In this document: positions 33,600 to 45,021 of the stretch, piece by piece
Numbering within the stretch: position 1 is the first letter of the stretch
How the letters are laid out: every line of letters begins with the position of its first letter
From: Cristatella mucedo
Lineage: Eukaryota; Bryozoa; Phylactolaemata; Cristatellidae
DNA: 64,000 nt
Direction: 5' to 3'
Assembly (NCBI GenBank): GCA_009760855.2
Contig: WPIO01000119.1
Span: forward strand, 1,174,001-1,238,000
Position numbers and translations under genes: made by a program
The notes under the pieces: generated by a model
Seen by the model: only the letters and a program-made list of their open reading frames with translations
Told to the model about the DNA's origin: nothing
Databases searched by the model: none

Positions 33600-34175
33600 A
33601 AGATCTGTACCTTTGCTTTGATCCCTCCCAGCCTTCGAGCACCTCAAATTCTCTCACCTCACTTGCTGCATGCATTGATGACATCCGCACATGGATGGCA
33701 GCAAATTTTCTAAAACTAAACGATGATAAAACTAACTTACTAGTTATGGGCAAACCCAGTGTGATTCAGAGATTGGAAAGGCTGACTTTCAAAATTGTCT
33801 CTGCCAGCATATCTCCAGTTGAATCAGCTCGAAATCTAGGTGTCATATTCCAAAGCGACCTCTCGTTAGACGACCATATCAGCTCCACAGTCAAATCTGC
33901 CTATTTTCAGCTTCATAACATTGCTAAAATTCGGGCTTGTTTAGATAAGGATACCACGTCTAAGTTGGTCCATGCATTCGTGACATCTCGTCTCGACTTC
34001 TGCAACTCACTGCTTACTGGGCTACCAGCATGTGCGATCAGGCGATTGCAGCTGGTGCAATACTCTGCAGCTAGGCTTGTCTGTCGTGAGCATCGCAGTT
34101 GCCACATCACACCACTTCTCGCCGACCTGCACTGGCTACCAGTCAAGCAACGGATTGACTTCAAGGTGCTAATTA
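33600..34175 (+). mobile_element. LINE A RT fragment, truncated at both ends
   Basis: Open through LYLCFDPSQPSSTSNSLTSL, FLKLNDDKTNLLVMGKP, NLGVIFQSDLSLDDHISST, RLDFCNSLLTGLPACAIRRL and HWLPVKQRIDFKVL. It begins just after the YADD block and ends without the LINE 3' UTR. It is well conserved, hence young. Confidence 0.85.
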
Positions 34176-34640
34176 ATTGATAAACTTTTGTTTTATTGGT
34201 TTTTTTCTCGCGCATTTGCATGCATACTTAAGCAGAAAGTGTTTGGGAGGCATAGATTTGTAATATTTGCTGCTTTTTTAAGCCCTGACTTGAGCGGAGC
34301 TAGAGTATGGGTTTTTGTCTGCTAATTAGTCTCGAATAATTAATTTGTATATGCAATCAAAAACTGCAGCGATATTGACACTAGATTAGAACACTGCCTA
34401 GAATTAGCCGAAACCATTAGGCCTCTTAAAACCTTTTAGGTTGGCTGTGCTTGATTCATAATAGTAAATTAAACCCACTTAGACGTATTTGTTTTTCAAG
34501 GCAGAACCTGTCTGCAGACATGCCAAAGATTGGAGAGTTGTCAAGCTTTGTGAGGAGTAAACTTATTGCATTGTATAAGGTTAGGCTCTTGAAATATCAA
34601 AATGCTGCTGCTCTATCAATACCGCATTGTACAGTAACGT
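34176..34640. other. No recognisable gene
   Basis: A+T-rich; no exon of the Ig-domain gene could be found here. Confidence 0.4.
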
Positions 34641-35245
34641 AATGATAATAATAATAATAATGCACTTGATAAAGTGCCCACGGAGAACTCAACCTCTCTT
34701 TAGGTGCTTTATATTTGCTGCAAAGAGAAGGGCAATTGAATGGTGAATAATATCATGCTTGACAGACAAATAAAATTAATAGCATGGTTAGGACTGACAT
34801 GCACAGGGTCAGCATGCAAATGTGGTCAGTGGCAGCATGCACAGTGTCAGCATGCATAAGCACATCAAGGACGAATCACAGGGACCCACTAAATGCTGTC
34901 CTAAATAGGTGTGTTTGTACGTTCTTTTTAAATGTGGTCAGGTCAGGGGATGTTCTGACGCAGGTCGGGAGGGAGTTCGAGGCTTTGGGAGCATGCGAAC
35001 TAAATGCACGGTCTCCAAAGGATTTAAGGTTTGTACGAGGTATTTGTAGACTGTTGGATTCCAAAAAGCGGGTGGTACGATGCTTGGCCTGATGGGGGAG
35101 TATATCTGAGAGATAGGCTGGAGCCAAAGAATGAAGTGACCTAAAAGTGAGCGACAAAACCGTAAAGTCAATTCGTTTCTTGACTGTTAGCCAGTGCAGG
35201 TCGGCGAGAAGTGCAGTAAAATGTGGCAACTGCGACGCTCACGAC
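34641..35245 (-). mobile_element. LINE A 3' end, 5'-truncated
   Basis: (TAA)n tail, hairpin, 3' UTR and the last ~117 codons of the polymerase (34876-35229: LLADLHWLTVKKRIDFTVLS, YLSDILPHQAKHRTTRF, LKSFGDRAFSSHAP, HLFRTAFSGSL then stop). Confidence 0.85.
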
Positions 35246-35605
35246 TCCGTATGAGTTTTCAATTAGGTGCCTGACTGTGGCAGTTCAAATTGATAGTATG
35301 AGTCGGTTAATATGGTTCTCTGTTCTACTTAGGCATGTTTCCTGCTATAGCATTGAGTTACTCCTCTAATGCCTCTCTGATTGCAACTTATTTTCCAAAG
35401 CTAAGGCCTGTAAGCAATCCCTCGGACTTGATTGAATATAGTTGACTAGTATCTGTGCGTGTGTTTTTGTGTGCACGTGTGTATCTTTCTTTCTTTATCT
35501 TACTGTCCTTCACTATCTCTCTCACTGACTTTTTATCGTTTTTTACTGGCCCTTTATACGGTGTACATTAACATGATTGAAACTGTCTGTCTTTCTGCTT
35601 TCTAG

Positions 35606-35955
35606 TCAAGGCGGTGCAATCGCTTTGGTAAATTGGAACAACTATGCTGCTAATCGGCAAGATGGTGGAGCTAGGATACAAATAATTAACGCCGACGTCA
35701 ATCTTCCATCATCATGGACCTGCACTTATGTCAGTTCAAGTGGTAAAAGTGCAACCGGTACGATTACAGTGACAGTACTGCCCTATCCTGAAATATCAGG
35801 CCTGCAGGATACAATTGTCACGACTGGATCTGTTGCCGTGTTTACTTGCCGAGTGCATCATCTGACAGCAGCTACATTCAAGTGGTGCAAGAATGGTGCA
35901 GACGTTCCGCTAACGAAGTATGTCTCTGCTTTAAGTGCCGATGGCTTTTCCTCCA
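35606..35955 (+). CDS. Immunoglobulin-superfamily gene, internal exon
   Basis: A polypyrimidine tract and AG at 35604-35605 precede the exon; GTAAGT follows at 35956-35961. Translation begins after one base (phase-2 intron upstream) and leaves one base (phase-1 intron downstream). The exon encodes the end of one Ig domain (SSWTCTYVSSSGKS, GTITVTV: F-strand cysteine and G strand). The start of a second follows: PYPEISG, GSVAVFTCRV with the B-strand cysteine, and FKWCKNGADVPL with the C-strand tryptophan. The F-strand cysteine of the second domain must lie in a later exon. Ig tandem arrays are usual in cell-adhesion and receptor proteins. The frame continues open past the donor, but that part is not Ig-like. 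Neighbouring LINE copies lie in the flanking introns. Confidence 0.7.
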
Positions 35956-36882
35956 GTAAGTTTGTTATGTTTGAGTTTGGTCAATTTATTGATGTTTTTC
36001 TTAGCGTTTTCAGTAAATACTTTGACATTGATGTATCAGCACTGAAACAGGTGTGTCGTAACACGGGCTTCTCCTAGCGTAGCACGGTGGCTGAATTCCA
36101 CAAGGCAACCCACTGGCTTCCTTATTTGAAGGCTGAGCAGTATTAACGCAGTGCCACATTTGCACCGAGCAGGTCTTTTAATCTGCTGCTATCGTGAGCA
36201 TGCCGAAATTTATCATAAAATTTCTACCATCCTTCTCGAATTGCAAGGCAGACCTAACACGAGATGTAGGTGAGCATTTTTCAAAGGCGAGTTCCTATGG
36301 CTTGCTGTTCTTCCATTGGGAGCCGCTCAGTGTCGAAATGTAGCTCAAATATGTCACAGGTTGTCATCTAGCTACCACATGATTTGGTTTTAGCTAGGTC
36401 CTTTTACTAGCTTGACGGGCCCAAAACGTTGGTCATTTGGGTACGCTCGTGAGAAGTATTAGGACCACTACATGCCATCAGTGAGACAGCCATTGCCATT
36501 TTTGTAAGTTTTTTTTTCGTCATTATATCTATAAGTATTTTTCAGTGGAAGTGCAGCTCAAGCGAAACTGTCTACATTTCCTCAATATCAACTTCGAAGT
36601 GGTGTTTTTTTTCAAACTGAACCAAACATGTATTTGTTGCTCAAGTCTGGTCTATCTAGGAATTAATATCCTTTGCATTCAAACTGAAAACTCAACGGCC
36701 TGTGCTTCAGCTTTGCACCTCTGGCAAACATTCAAGCACTATTATGTTGGATAAAATATGACCGTGCTCTTTGTTTGAAAATATTTCCCGAAGCTTAAGA
36801 CAAAGCAGCCTCCATCTGACTGCTGACTTTGATCGACCCTAGAGCTTAATCAAACGCAAGCTGCGTGATAACATTGTATTCC
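35956..36882 (+). other. Presumed intron of the Ig-domain gene
   Basis: No further Ig exon could be supported. A splice-acceptor-like TTTTTCAG at about 36538-36545 is followed by a frame of the wrong phase. Confidence 0.35.
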
Positions 36883-39800
36883 AATAATAATAATTGTAAT
36901 AATAACAATGCCTTTGATAAAGCGCCCTCAGGGAACGTAATCTCTTTCCCGGGGCTTTAAATTTGCTGCAAAGTGAAATGCAATTGAATGATAAGTAAAA
37001 TCATACTTGAAAAACGAACATAATGAATAATATGGCTAGGGGTGACATGCACCGGGTCAGCATGCAAATGTGGTCAGTGGCAGCATGCACAGTGTCAGCA
37101 CGCATAAGCACATCAAGGACGAATCACAGGGACCCACTAAATGCTGTTCTAAATAGGTGTGTTTTGAGCTCCTGTTAAATGTGGTCAGGTCAGGGGATGT
37201 TCTGACGCAGGTCGGGAGGGAGTTCTAGGCTTTGGGATCATACGAACTAAATGCATGGTCTTCGAAGGATTTAAGGTTTGTACGAGGTATTTGTAGACTG
37301 TTGGATTCCGAAAAGCGGGTGGTACGATGCTTGGCCTGATGGGGTAGTGTATCTGAGAGATAGGCTCAGGGCCATAGAATGAAGGGACCTAAAACTGAGC
37401 GACAAAACCTTGAAGTCAATCCGTTGCTTGACTGGTAGCCAGCGCAGGTCGGCTAGAAGTGGAGTAATGTGGCAACTGCGACGCTCACGACAGAAAAGCT
37501 TCGCTGCAAAGTTTTGCACTAGCTGCTATCGCCTGATCGCACATGCCGGTAGGCCAATAAGCAGTGAGTTTCAGAAGTCGAGACGGGATGTCACGAATGC
37601 ATCGACCAACTTAGACGTGGTATCCTTATCTAAACAAGCCCGAATTTTAGCAATGTTATGAAGCTGAAAATAGGCGGATTTGACTGTGGAGCTGATATGG
37701 TCGTCTAACGAGAGGTCGCTTTCGAATATGACACCTAGATTTCGAGCTGATTCAACTGGAGACAAGCTGGCAAAGCCAATTTTGATCGTCAGCCTTTCCA
37801 ATCTCTGAATCCCACTGCGTTTGCCTATAACTAGTAAGTTAGTTTTATCATCGTTTAGTTTTAGAAAATTTGCCGCCATCCATGTGGGGATGTCATCAAT
37901 GCATGTAGCAAGTGAGTTGAGAGAATTTGAGGTGCTCGAAGGCTGGGAGGGATCAAAGCAAAGGTACAACTGAGTGTAATCCACATGGAAGTGAAAGCCT
38001 AGATTGTGCTTGGCAATCACGTCAGCAGGAGGGAGAGTATAAACCATGAAAAGAACCGGATCTAACACAGAGCCCTGAGGTAATCCATATTTCAGATTGA
38101 CCTCAGATGATCTTTGTCCATTCACGTCAATACTCTGGAGTCTCCCACTGAGACAGCTTTTGTACCACTGCACAGCAGTGCCAGTGATGCCCAGGCAAGA
38201 TGAGAGGTGCTCTAGAAGAACTTTGTGATCGATGGTATCAAAAGCTGCCGAAAGATCAAGCAAAACAAGCAGACACTCTAACCATGCCTGCAGTCCTAAG
38301 TAGGTCGTTGTATACCCTAGGCAATGCTGACTCGCGGAGTGATTAGCTCTAAAGCCAGACTGGAACTTACTAGGTTTGAGGTTTCGATATACGAGTTCAG
38401 CTGGTCTGCTACGACCCGTTCCAGTGTCTTTGATAGGAGTAGTAGAAGGGAGACTGGGCGGTAGTTGCTTAAGTTCTCTCGGTCTAGTGTAGCTTTCTTG
38501 AGAACTGGCCTGAATACAGCTTGTTTGAAAGGTGCTGGGACATGAGCTGAGGCTAATGACATATTAATGATGTTAGTTATGCAGCAGCAGATCAATGCAA
38601 TGTAGGAGCAGGACAGTGGGAATAGGGTCCAGAGGACTTTTTGTATTCTTTGATTGAGATACGAACTTTAGGACTAGATCACTAGTGACCTGCTTAAATG
38701 TAGACATTGCGGTGCAGCCAGGAACCGAGGAACAGCATTCTAGTGGGGAGTTTGTCAGCGCAGGGATGGATTTCCTGATCTTGTCTATCTTCTGCACAAA
38801 GAATCGAGAGAAGCGATCGGCTAGATCATCACGACGATCCTCAGGTAAGGAGCTAATCTGGAAATGGTTGAGGAGATGGTTTATCTTCGACATCAGCATT
38901 TTTGGACTGTGCATCTGTGATTCAACAATGCTTCTTTAGAAGCTAGACTTGGCCTTTGCTAGGATTACATTACATTACATTACATCGATTGGTATGACCT
39001 ACAGTAGTCTTCATATGCCTGTCGATGGACAGTTAGTCCGGATCTTTTGTATGCTTTTTCAAGCTTTTGTTTAGCATACCTGTCTAGTTTAATGTCTGTG
39101 GTAAACCATAGGCCATCTGGGTGGGGGCGCACAGTGCGCTTTTTCAGAGGTGCAAACTCGTCGAGCGTGTCAGCTAGTGTCGTGTTGTAGCTATCTACCA
39201 ATGATGACAGATCGGAGGGAGGACTGAGCAGCAGAGGTGAAGCAGATATTCCCGCACGGACAGCATCGATGTCAAGGTCTTGAGGTTTTGCGATTCACAG
39301 GTTATTTTAGAGGAGAATGTGGGCACACACTGTAGATTGAATGAGATCTGCATGTGGTCAGATAAGCAGGATTTGGTGATAATTGGTGAGGACAAAGTGC
39401 AGTTATATGAGAAAATTTGGTCGAGTGTGTGACCCTTGATGTGGGTAGGGCCATGCACATGAGCCACAAGAGATAATGAGTCTGTCAATGCACGAAATTC
39501 GGTGCTGAAAGCGTCAGATAAGTTATCAAAGTGAGCCTTGATATCACCTATAACGAGGAAGGATCGATTTCTTGCACACAGAATCGAAATGAGATCGGAG
39601 AAATCTGAGATAAAGGAGGATTTGGTACCTGGTGGGCGGTAGACTACTGCCACTATCGGTAGCTTGTTTTCGGGTGAGACCAGGACAATTGATTCAAAAG
39701 AATGTTTCAAGGGTACCGCAAATGGCTTGAAGTTGATTTTCGAGCGCACGATAATAGCAATCCACCTCCAGTTTTGATTGATCTAGGGATGTGAAAGACC

Positions 39801-40345
39801 GTGAAACCAGATGGAGTAGCGTCTTTAATTGTCGGGCAGTTTATCGATTTCAGCCAAGTTTCAGTTAGGGCGAGCAGGTCGATACCATTTTCAGAAATAA
39901 GGTCGTTTATTACTAGAGGTTTATTGCACATTGAGCAAGGATTCCAAAGGCAAGCGTTAAGTCTGGCCGATTGGGTTACAACAGGCCTGATGACCACTAA
40001 GTTAGAGAGATTTACAGTGAAGCATGCGGGGGAGCGTGCTAAGCGGTTCGAGACAATGCTAGGAATACCAAACGAGCGGCGTCTGAGCTGGCGGTTCCGG
40101 CCACCGCGGCGGCTACGGGGTGCTTTCCTTTTGTTAATGCATAGTTCATGAATCTTAGCAACACAATTAATATCTAGGAATGCATTTGATATACGATGAC
40201 GAAGCGATAGCAGCTGCTGACGACCATAACTAACAAGCAGGTTACTAGCAGCCGGTGTAGCTAAGGCAGCCGCCGGCGTGGGAGACCCAGCAGCCCGAAG
40301 CGATAAGCGTTTAGATGTCCATAGGCACGTAATTTCTTACGCGCT
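36883..40345 (-). mobile_element. LINE A, nearly full-length copy
   Basis: Read on the minus strand from about 40345, an open N-terminal region (NLLVSYGRQQLLSLRHRI, LCINKRKAPRSRRGGRNRQL, FGIPSIVSN) leads into an AP-endonuclease domain (LTETWLKS at 39860-39900, VVYRPPGTKSSF, GDIKAHFDNLSD, HGPTHIKGHTLDQIF, SDHMQISF). Then come the linker, the RT ([39 protein letters not shown]) and the L2/CR1 C-terminal tail. The UTR, hairpin and (TAA)n are at 36883-36965. The catalytic YADD is mutated (FHVDYTQLYL) and at least five frame breaks are present, so it is dead. This copy defines the family's domain order. Confidence 0.88.
38964..38985. repeat. 20-bp (TACAT)4 insertion in LINE A
   Basis: Other LINE A copies read GCTAGGATCGAT-like sequence across this point. 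Here GCTAGGAT and CGATTGG are separated by four copies of TACAT, the tail motif of LINE B. Confidence 0.7.
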
Positions 40346-40720
40346 ACGGTCAAAAAAACAATCAGAATAACTTTAAACAGGTCTCAGCTGTATCGTTTCC
40401 CTATACGATGTTCGCAAGAACTTCGGTTTTCGGAAGAATTCTGCAACGAACAAGAACGCGCGTTAGAGCGCTCTATGTCAGGAGGCGAGAATGACTATAT
40501 TCTGATGGAGATGTGGACTTGCAGCTAGGATAGCTGTGAGCCACATCGGCAAGTGTGTACCGTCACTCAAGCGGCAATATGGAGCTCGCGACTTAAGCAA
40601 GGCAAGCGGCTCTAGTGCCAATCCACACTTGTAAGTCCTGGCCAATGCCACTTTCGTAACAATACTAACCGAGGTTGGCTCTTCAACTAATGTAAGTAAA
40701 TGTAAGAAGCTATGTCACGC
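40346..40720. other. Probable LINE A 5' UTR and flank
   Basis: Continues upstream of the LINE A reading frame without coding content. The element's 5' boundary is not visible. A TGTCAGG...CGTAACA stretch (about 40467-40660) faintly resembles the short LTRs but could not be aligned. Confidence 0.3.
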
Positions 40721-40866
40721 TGGCTTGGCGTAGTGGTTAAGGTACTTACCTCGTCCAAGGTATAGACTAATGCACACCATGTCCGAGAACTTGGGTTCGA
40801 GCCCTGTGGCATATGTTAAGTGACTGAGTAGAGATCCAGTTGTCTTGGCGTTGTGTACATAATCGA
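40721..40866 (+). mobile_element. tRNA-derived SINE head
   Basis: Box A TGGCGTAGTGG (40726-40736) and box B GGTTCGAGCCC (40794-40804) lie about 58 bp apart in a tRNA-like 90-bp head that lacks a proper cloverleaf. It runs into a (CA)n microsatellite. It is not called a tRNA because no acceptor stem or anticodon arm pairs. Confidence 0.6.
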
Positions 40867-40867
40867 A

Positions 40868-41035
<168 letters not shown>

Positions 41036-41576
41036 TATATACTAAATTTGGACTTAGAAGCCGTAGCGGAGGAATTCGCAGCAGGCGTTGAAGAGCACGA
41101 CTATACACGGCAGCAGAGTAGTGGTTCGTCGCTCAAAATAAGTGACACGTATTATGGAAGGCTCGGTACTTCCTTGGTGCATACTCGGATCTGCAGTGAC
41201 GATATAAGCGCATGCTGCCCTGTTGCCTCTTGCGACGGTAGTCAAAGAGCTACCTAAAGCCAGAAAATTATCTGGGCAAGTGGATAGTAGCTTTTTACTT
41301 AAATTCATGAGACTCTATAGTGGCGAGCTGTTACTTTCTGTAGACGGAAGAATGTTCCCACCTCAGTGAGAGTCTGATAGATCTCCAAAACTACATTTTC
41401 TCTAATAACGACGGAACGAGTTTTGATTGTATGAATTATCATGATTATTACGAAAGCAAACTATCTACTCAAGGAGGACTTAAGGCCCCAATCCTTCGTT
41501 TCAATTTCACGACTCGACGAGACCGAGTAACGCTGGTAAACTAAGTCATGAATCTGACTCGCGTTATGAGTAGGGA
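41036..41576. other. No recognisable gene
   Basis: Short unsupported frames only. Confidence 0.4.
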
Positions 41577-42560
41577 ATAATAATAATTATAATAATATAT
41601 TTGTCGAGCACCCTCAGAGAACTGAATCTCTTAGTAAGCGCTTTACATATGCTGTATAGAAAGCGTTACCAAATAATTGGCGGGAAGATTCTCAAGTAGC
41701 AGGCGCAGTGTGAGGAGGTATATGCACACGAAAGACGAATCACAATGATCCACCAAAGGCTGTAGTAACAATTTGCGTTTTAAGCTTTTTTATAACTTTT
41801 GTCGTGTCGGGTAAATCTATGACTTGCGTTGGTAGTGAGTTCCAGACTTTGAAAGCCTACGAACTGAAGACACGGTCTCCAACACTTTGAAGTTCGTACG
41901 AGGTATGGCAAAACGATTCAAGGCAGAACAGCAGGTTGTGTGATTCTTCGCCTGCTGGGAGAGTAGTTCTAATATGTAGGCTGGAGCCTGGTTTATTGGG
42001 ATCCAGGGTAGGTTGGAGAGATGTGGTGTCATATGGCAACTGCTGCACTCACCACAGATGAGCCTTGCTGCGGAGGCTTGCACGAACTATAAACGCTAAA
42101 TTGAGCAGGCTAGTAGACCAGCAAGCAGTGAGTTACGGGAATCGAGACGGGATTTCACATACATTTTAACCATTTTCAATTTAGTATCCCTGCATTAGCA
42201 ATCCTGAACTTTAGCTAAGTTATGCAGCTTAAGGAAAGCAGACTTGACTATAACGCTTATGTGGTCGTCTAATGAAGGGTCGCTTTGGAAGAGGAAACCA
42301 AGATTACGTGAAGATTCAAGGAGAGATATGCTGGTGGAGTCACTTTTAAGCGTTAGGCTGTTTGGTCTTTGAATGACACTTGGCTTGCCAATAAAATTAA
42401 GTTGGCTTTATTGCCACTCAATTTGAGGAAGGTTTTATACCATCCATGTCTATATGTTATCAATACATGCAGCAGGGGTGTGGATAAAATACAGCTGAGG
42501 GTCGTCTGCATAGAATTGAAAAGCTAGATTGTGCTCGGAAATCTTGTATTTGACTCTATC
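41577..42560 (-). mobile_element. Old L2-type LINE copy
   Basis: (TAA)n with a divergent hairpin (CACCCTCAGAGAACTGAATC...AAGCGCTTTACAT), a UTR unlike LINE A (GCGTTACCAAATAATTGG), then polymerase remnants: ASAARLICGECSSCHMTPHL, ILELLSQQAKNHTTCCS and an FSDPSLDDHISVI-like block. It is clearly older than the other copies. The same old subfamily recurs at 59455-59935 and 3209-3345. Confidence 0.72.
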
Positions 42561-42837
42561 ATCCGGGCAATTAAATGGGCTGTAATCTCAAAAGTACATT
42601 TTATAAAGCCTTAGAAATCTTCCGCCGAAATAACCCAGTTTTAAATCTTGCAAAACCTCATTTGTGTCGCGACCCTCAGCCATTAGCATTGTGCCCTCTG
42701 TCGTTTGTTCGCACAGCAGAGAGCCAGCCGATGCCCAACACAACAGTTTATAACCAACGCATGGAGCCGAAGAGCGCACGGCTCCTTTCGGCCCCTACTC
42801 TCCCTCGACTCCCGTCTCCTCCCCTGCTCCCGTCCAC

Positions 42838-42980
42838 CATCCGGCCACCAGCGGGTTACCGGCCTGTCTCCATGCCACATCGCAGGCGGGCCACAGCTGT
42901 GCACCGGCCGACCCTGATGGTGAATCCACCATCTGGCCACCAGTGGGTTACCGGCCTGTGTCCATGCCACATCACATGCT
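42838..42980. repeat. Direct repeat, ~45-bp unit
   Basis: CCATCCGGCCACCAGCGGGT...CATGCCACATCGC (42838-42888) recurs as CCATCTGGCCACCAGTGGGT...CATGCCACATCAC (42927-42974) with a few differences. The sequence from 42561 is G+C-rich without a recognised gene. Confidence 0.75.
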
Positions 42981-43002
42981 CATCAGAGGAGCCGGCACAC
43001 AC

Positions 43003-43335
43003 TCGAACTACATGCCCAAGATTGTAGCTCCTGGTGCAGATGTCAGCAGAACTTTGATGAAAGTCTGTCAGAAAGTGAAAGAAGGGGATATACATTTTTC
43101 TAGAAATCTCATTAATACTTCCATGCTAATAAATCTCATTAATGCACCTAATGAAAACACGAGAAATATGTAGTTGGGGTTTAGAGAAAAATTTGCTCAA
43201 ATTCACGAAGTCAAACATAGCACAGGCATTCCTAAAGGAAGATCTACAACATACATCAGAGAACTTAGACTGATGGATGATTTTGTTTCTGAAAAGGTGA
43301 AAAGCGGAGTAAGATATTTAGTAACGATGCATTGA
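43003..43335 (+). pseudogene. Unrecognised reading frame, capsid-type relic region
   Basis: A frame open to a TAG at 43171-43173 (APGADVSRTLMKVCQKVKEG, LINAPNENTRN) continues in the same frame for another ~50 codons (EKFAQIHEVKHS, RELRLMDDFVSEKVKSG). It matches no family known to me. A separate short Lys/Arg-rich block (GDAIYDKSTTFTPKRRRK) lies at about 43450-43505. Confidence 0.35.
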
Positions 43336-43514
43336 ATTACTGATTTTTGTTCCTATTTGGAAAAAGCGTATTAACTTTTGACTAATGCTAAAGACGATAA
43401 GAATAAATAACTTGCAAATAGAATCGGTTCCATCATTAGCTGTCAACCCGGTGATGCAATCTACGATAAGTCCACAACATTCACACCTAAGAGAAGAAGA
43501 AAGTAAATAAATAA

Positions 43515-43728
43515 TTAAATAATAAATAACTAGCTGATTTAACAGCCTCTTTTTGTATAGAGACAGAAGAGTCTTTGCGACTATCACCACAGCTTGCATT
43601 GGCGATAAAGGATCGCCCACCTCAGGATTCGAACCCACGACCTCGTGGCCGAGGTCGTGAAAAGCAACTGCCTTACCTAGTGAGCCATTACGGCTAACCA
43701 CCTTACCTAGTGAGCCATTACGGCTTAC
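43515..43728 (-). mobile_element. tRNA-derived SINE with duplicated head
   Basis: On the minus strand: box A TGGCTCACTAGG, box B GGTTCGAATCC (a perfect consensus), then a body (GGGCGATCCTTTATCGCC, CTCTTCTGTCTCTATAC, GCTGTTAAATCAGCTAG) shared with 9439-9622. The box-A segment is tandemly duplicated (28-bp repeat at about 43671-43728). The A+T-rich end at 43503-43530 is the 3' tail. Confidence 0.75.
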
Positions 43729-43734
43729 CGCACT

Positions 43735-43867
43735 CAATCTCTGTCTCTCTGTCTCTGTCTCTCTGTCTGTCTCTCTGTCTCTGTCCCTCTCAGTATCTCT
43801 GTATGTCTGTCTATCTCTCTCTCTCTCTGTCTCTCTCTGTGTCTCTCTCTGTGTCTCTCTGTCTGTG

Positions 43868-43912
<45 letters not shown>
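43735..43912. repeat. (TCTG)n/(TC)n microsatellite
   Basis: About 175 bp of TCTCTG and TC repeats directly downstream of the SINE head; all reading frames across it are artefacts. Confidence 0.93.
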
Positions 43913-43914
<2 letters not shown>

Positions 43915-43939
43915 CGGCAAAGGCATCGTGAACTTTAAG

Positions 43940-44560
43940 AGAGGGCGAATGCGAAAAGACGTAGATTGAGTGCCCGTGATTACAAAAACCGTAGAGACGT
44001 AAAAGGTAAACTCATTTTATGGATGACAGAGCTCGCTGCTGGCAACTCTGGCATTGTCAATCACATTTCTTTTGCTCTAGATTACTTGCGTGAGGTCAAA
44101 CAGTTTCCAGAAAAGTGATAGCGGATATAAATGAAAGACCACGAGAGATATCGCAAAGAGTATGAGCGATATTGAACAAATATCGGTGACATAATCATGA
44201 ATAAAATTACGGTAGCAAGATGTTACACAATATCCATATCGGATAAGGAATCAAGCATTTCCACAACGTTTAGTCCAGCTATAAAGATAGGTAGATCGGC
44301 AAAGATTGCTCTGAAAAAATTGCCAGGATGCAATTACATTAAGAATATTACTTAAGTCGACAATACTTTTTGCATATCAATTGTCAGGAGAATCTGAGAA
44401 AGTTATAACGTTGAGATCTGGTAACTATTCAGCGTTCACAGGTAGAGGAAGTTCAGCAAGTGTTTTAAACACCGTAAATATTCTGCAAATAAATATTGCA
44501 TAAATATTGTGCAAAGTGAAAGCATTGACAAATTGCAAATCGGGGCTGAGACTGCAACGT
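43940..44560 (+). pseudogene. Unrecognised decayed frames of the capsid-type relic
   Basis: About 43945-44120 reads RLSARDYKNRRDVKGKLILW and SGIVNHISFALDYLREVKQF before a TGA. About 44365-44545 reads YQLSGESEKVITLRSGNYSA and SVLNTVNILQ. Both are protein-like on the plus strand but unassigned. Confidence 0.3.
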
Positions 44561-44779
44561 TGAAAGGATGGATAACTCTTTCACCTATAAGCACTTACCT
44601 AGCGAGTAAATCAAAGATTACTCCACTTTTAGGATTTACAGCTGATGCTTAAAAGACCATCCAAGTTTTGCTAACACATATCCAGAAATTAAGATCATTG
44701 TTAGGTGCACAGCGAACATTTTCTCAGGAAGTTCTCTCACCACGATCACGGTGTATTGCGATAAGATGAAAAAACTCCT

Positions 44780-45015
44780 CGAGTTACAGCTATATAATTT
44801 CAGCTTAAATATTTTGAAAAATTCGTCATATATTTTGGCCCAGGTGAAGTAGTGGCTTATGAATATATATTTCCTGAATATCAAATTTGGTCTACAAATA
44901 CTTTATACTCTATTAGAGTATGGTTTGCAGATCAAAGTGGATTACCTTAAACTTTACTTAAGAAGAAATCGTCGTAGACATTAATATATTAGAGCTGATA
45001 CAGAATGGGAGTAAA
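44780..45015 (+). pseudogene. Unrecognised decayed frame of the capsid-type relic
   Basis: A stretch reading FEKFVIYFGPGEVVAYEYIF and NTLYSIRVWFADQSG precedes the SINE at 45022-45159. Unassigned. Confidence 0.3.
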
Positions 45016-45021
45016 TATAAA

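Noticed and set aside
36546-36754. A second Ig-gene exon after the TTTTTCAG at 36538-36545
   Set aside because: The frame required by the phase-1 intron is not Ig-like. An alternative frame reading SSETVYISSISTS looks like an Ig E strand, but it has the wrong phase and no donor was found.
40467-40660. Third copy of the short LTR (TGTCAGG...CGTAACA)
   Set aside because: Only the last bases match convincingly; the interior could not be aligned with the other two copies.
40721-40816. A functional tRNA gene
   Set aside because: A and B boxes are present, but the acceptor and anticodon stems do not pair and the spacing is long; called a SINE head.
43318-43926. A 202-codon minus-strand frame
   Set aside because: It is composed of the SINE plus a (TCTG)n microsatellite read in antisense.
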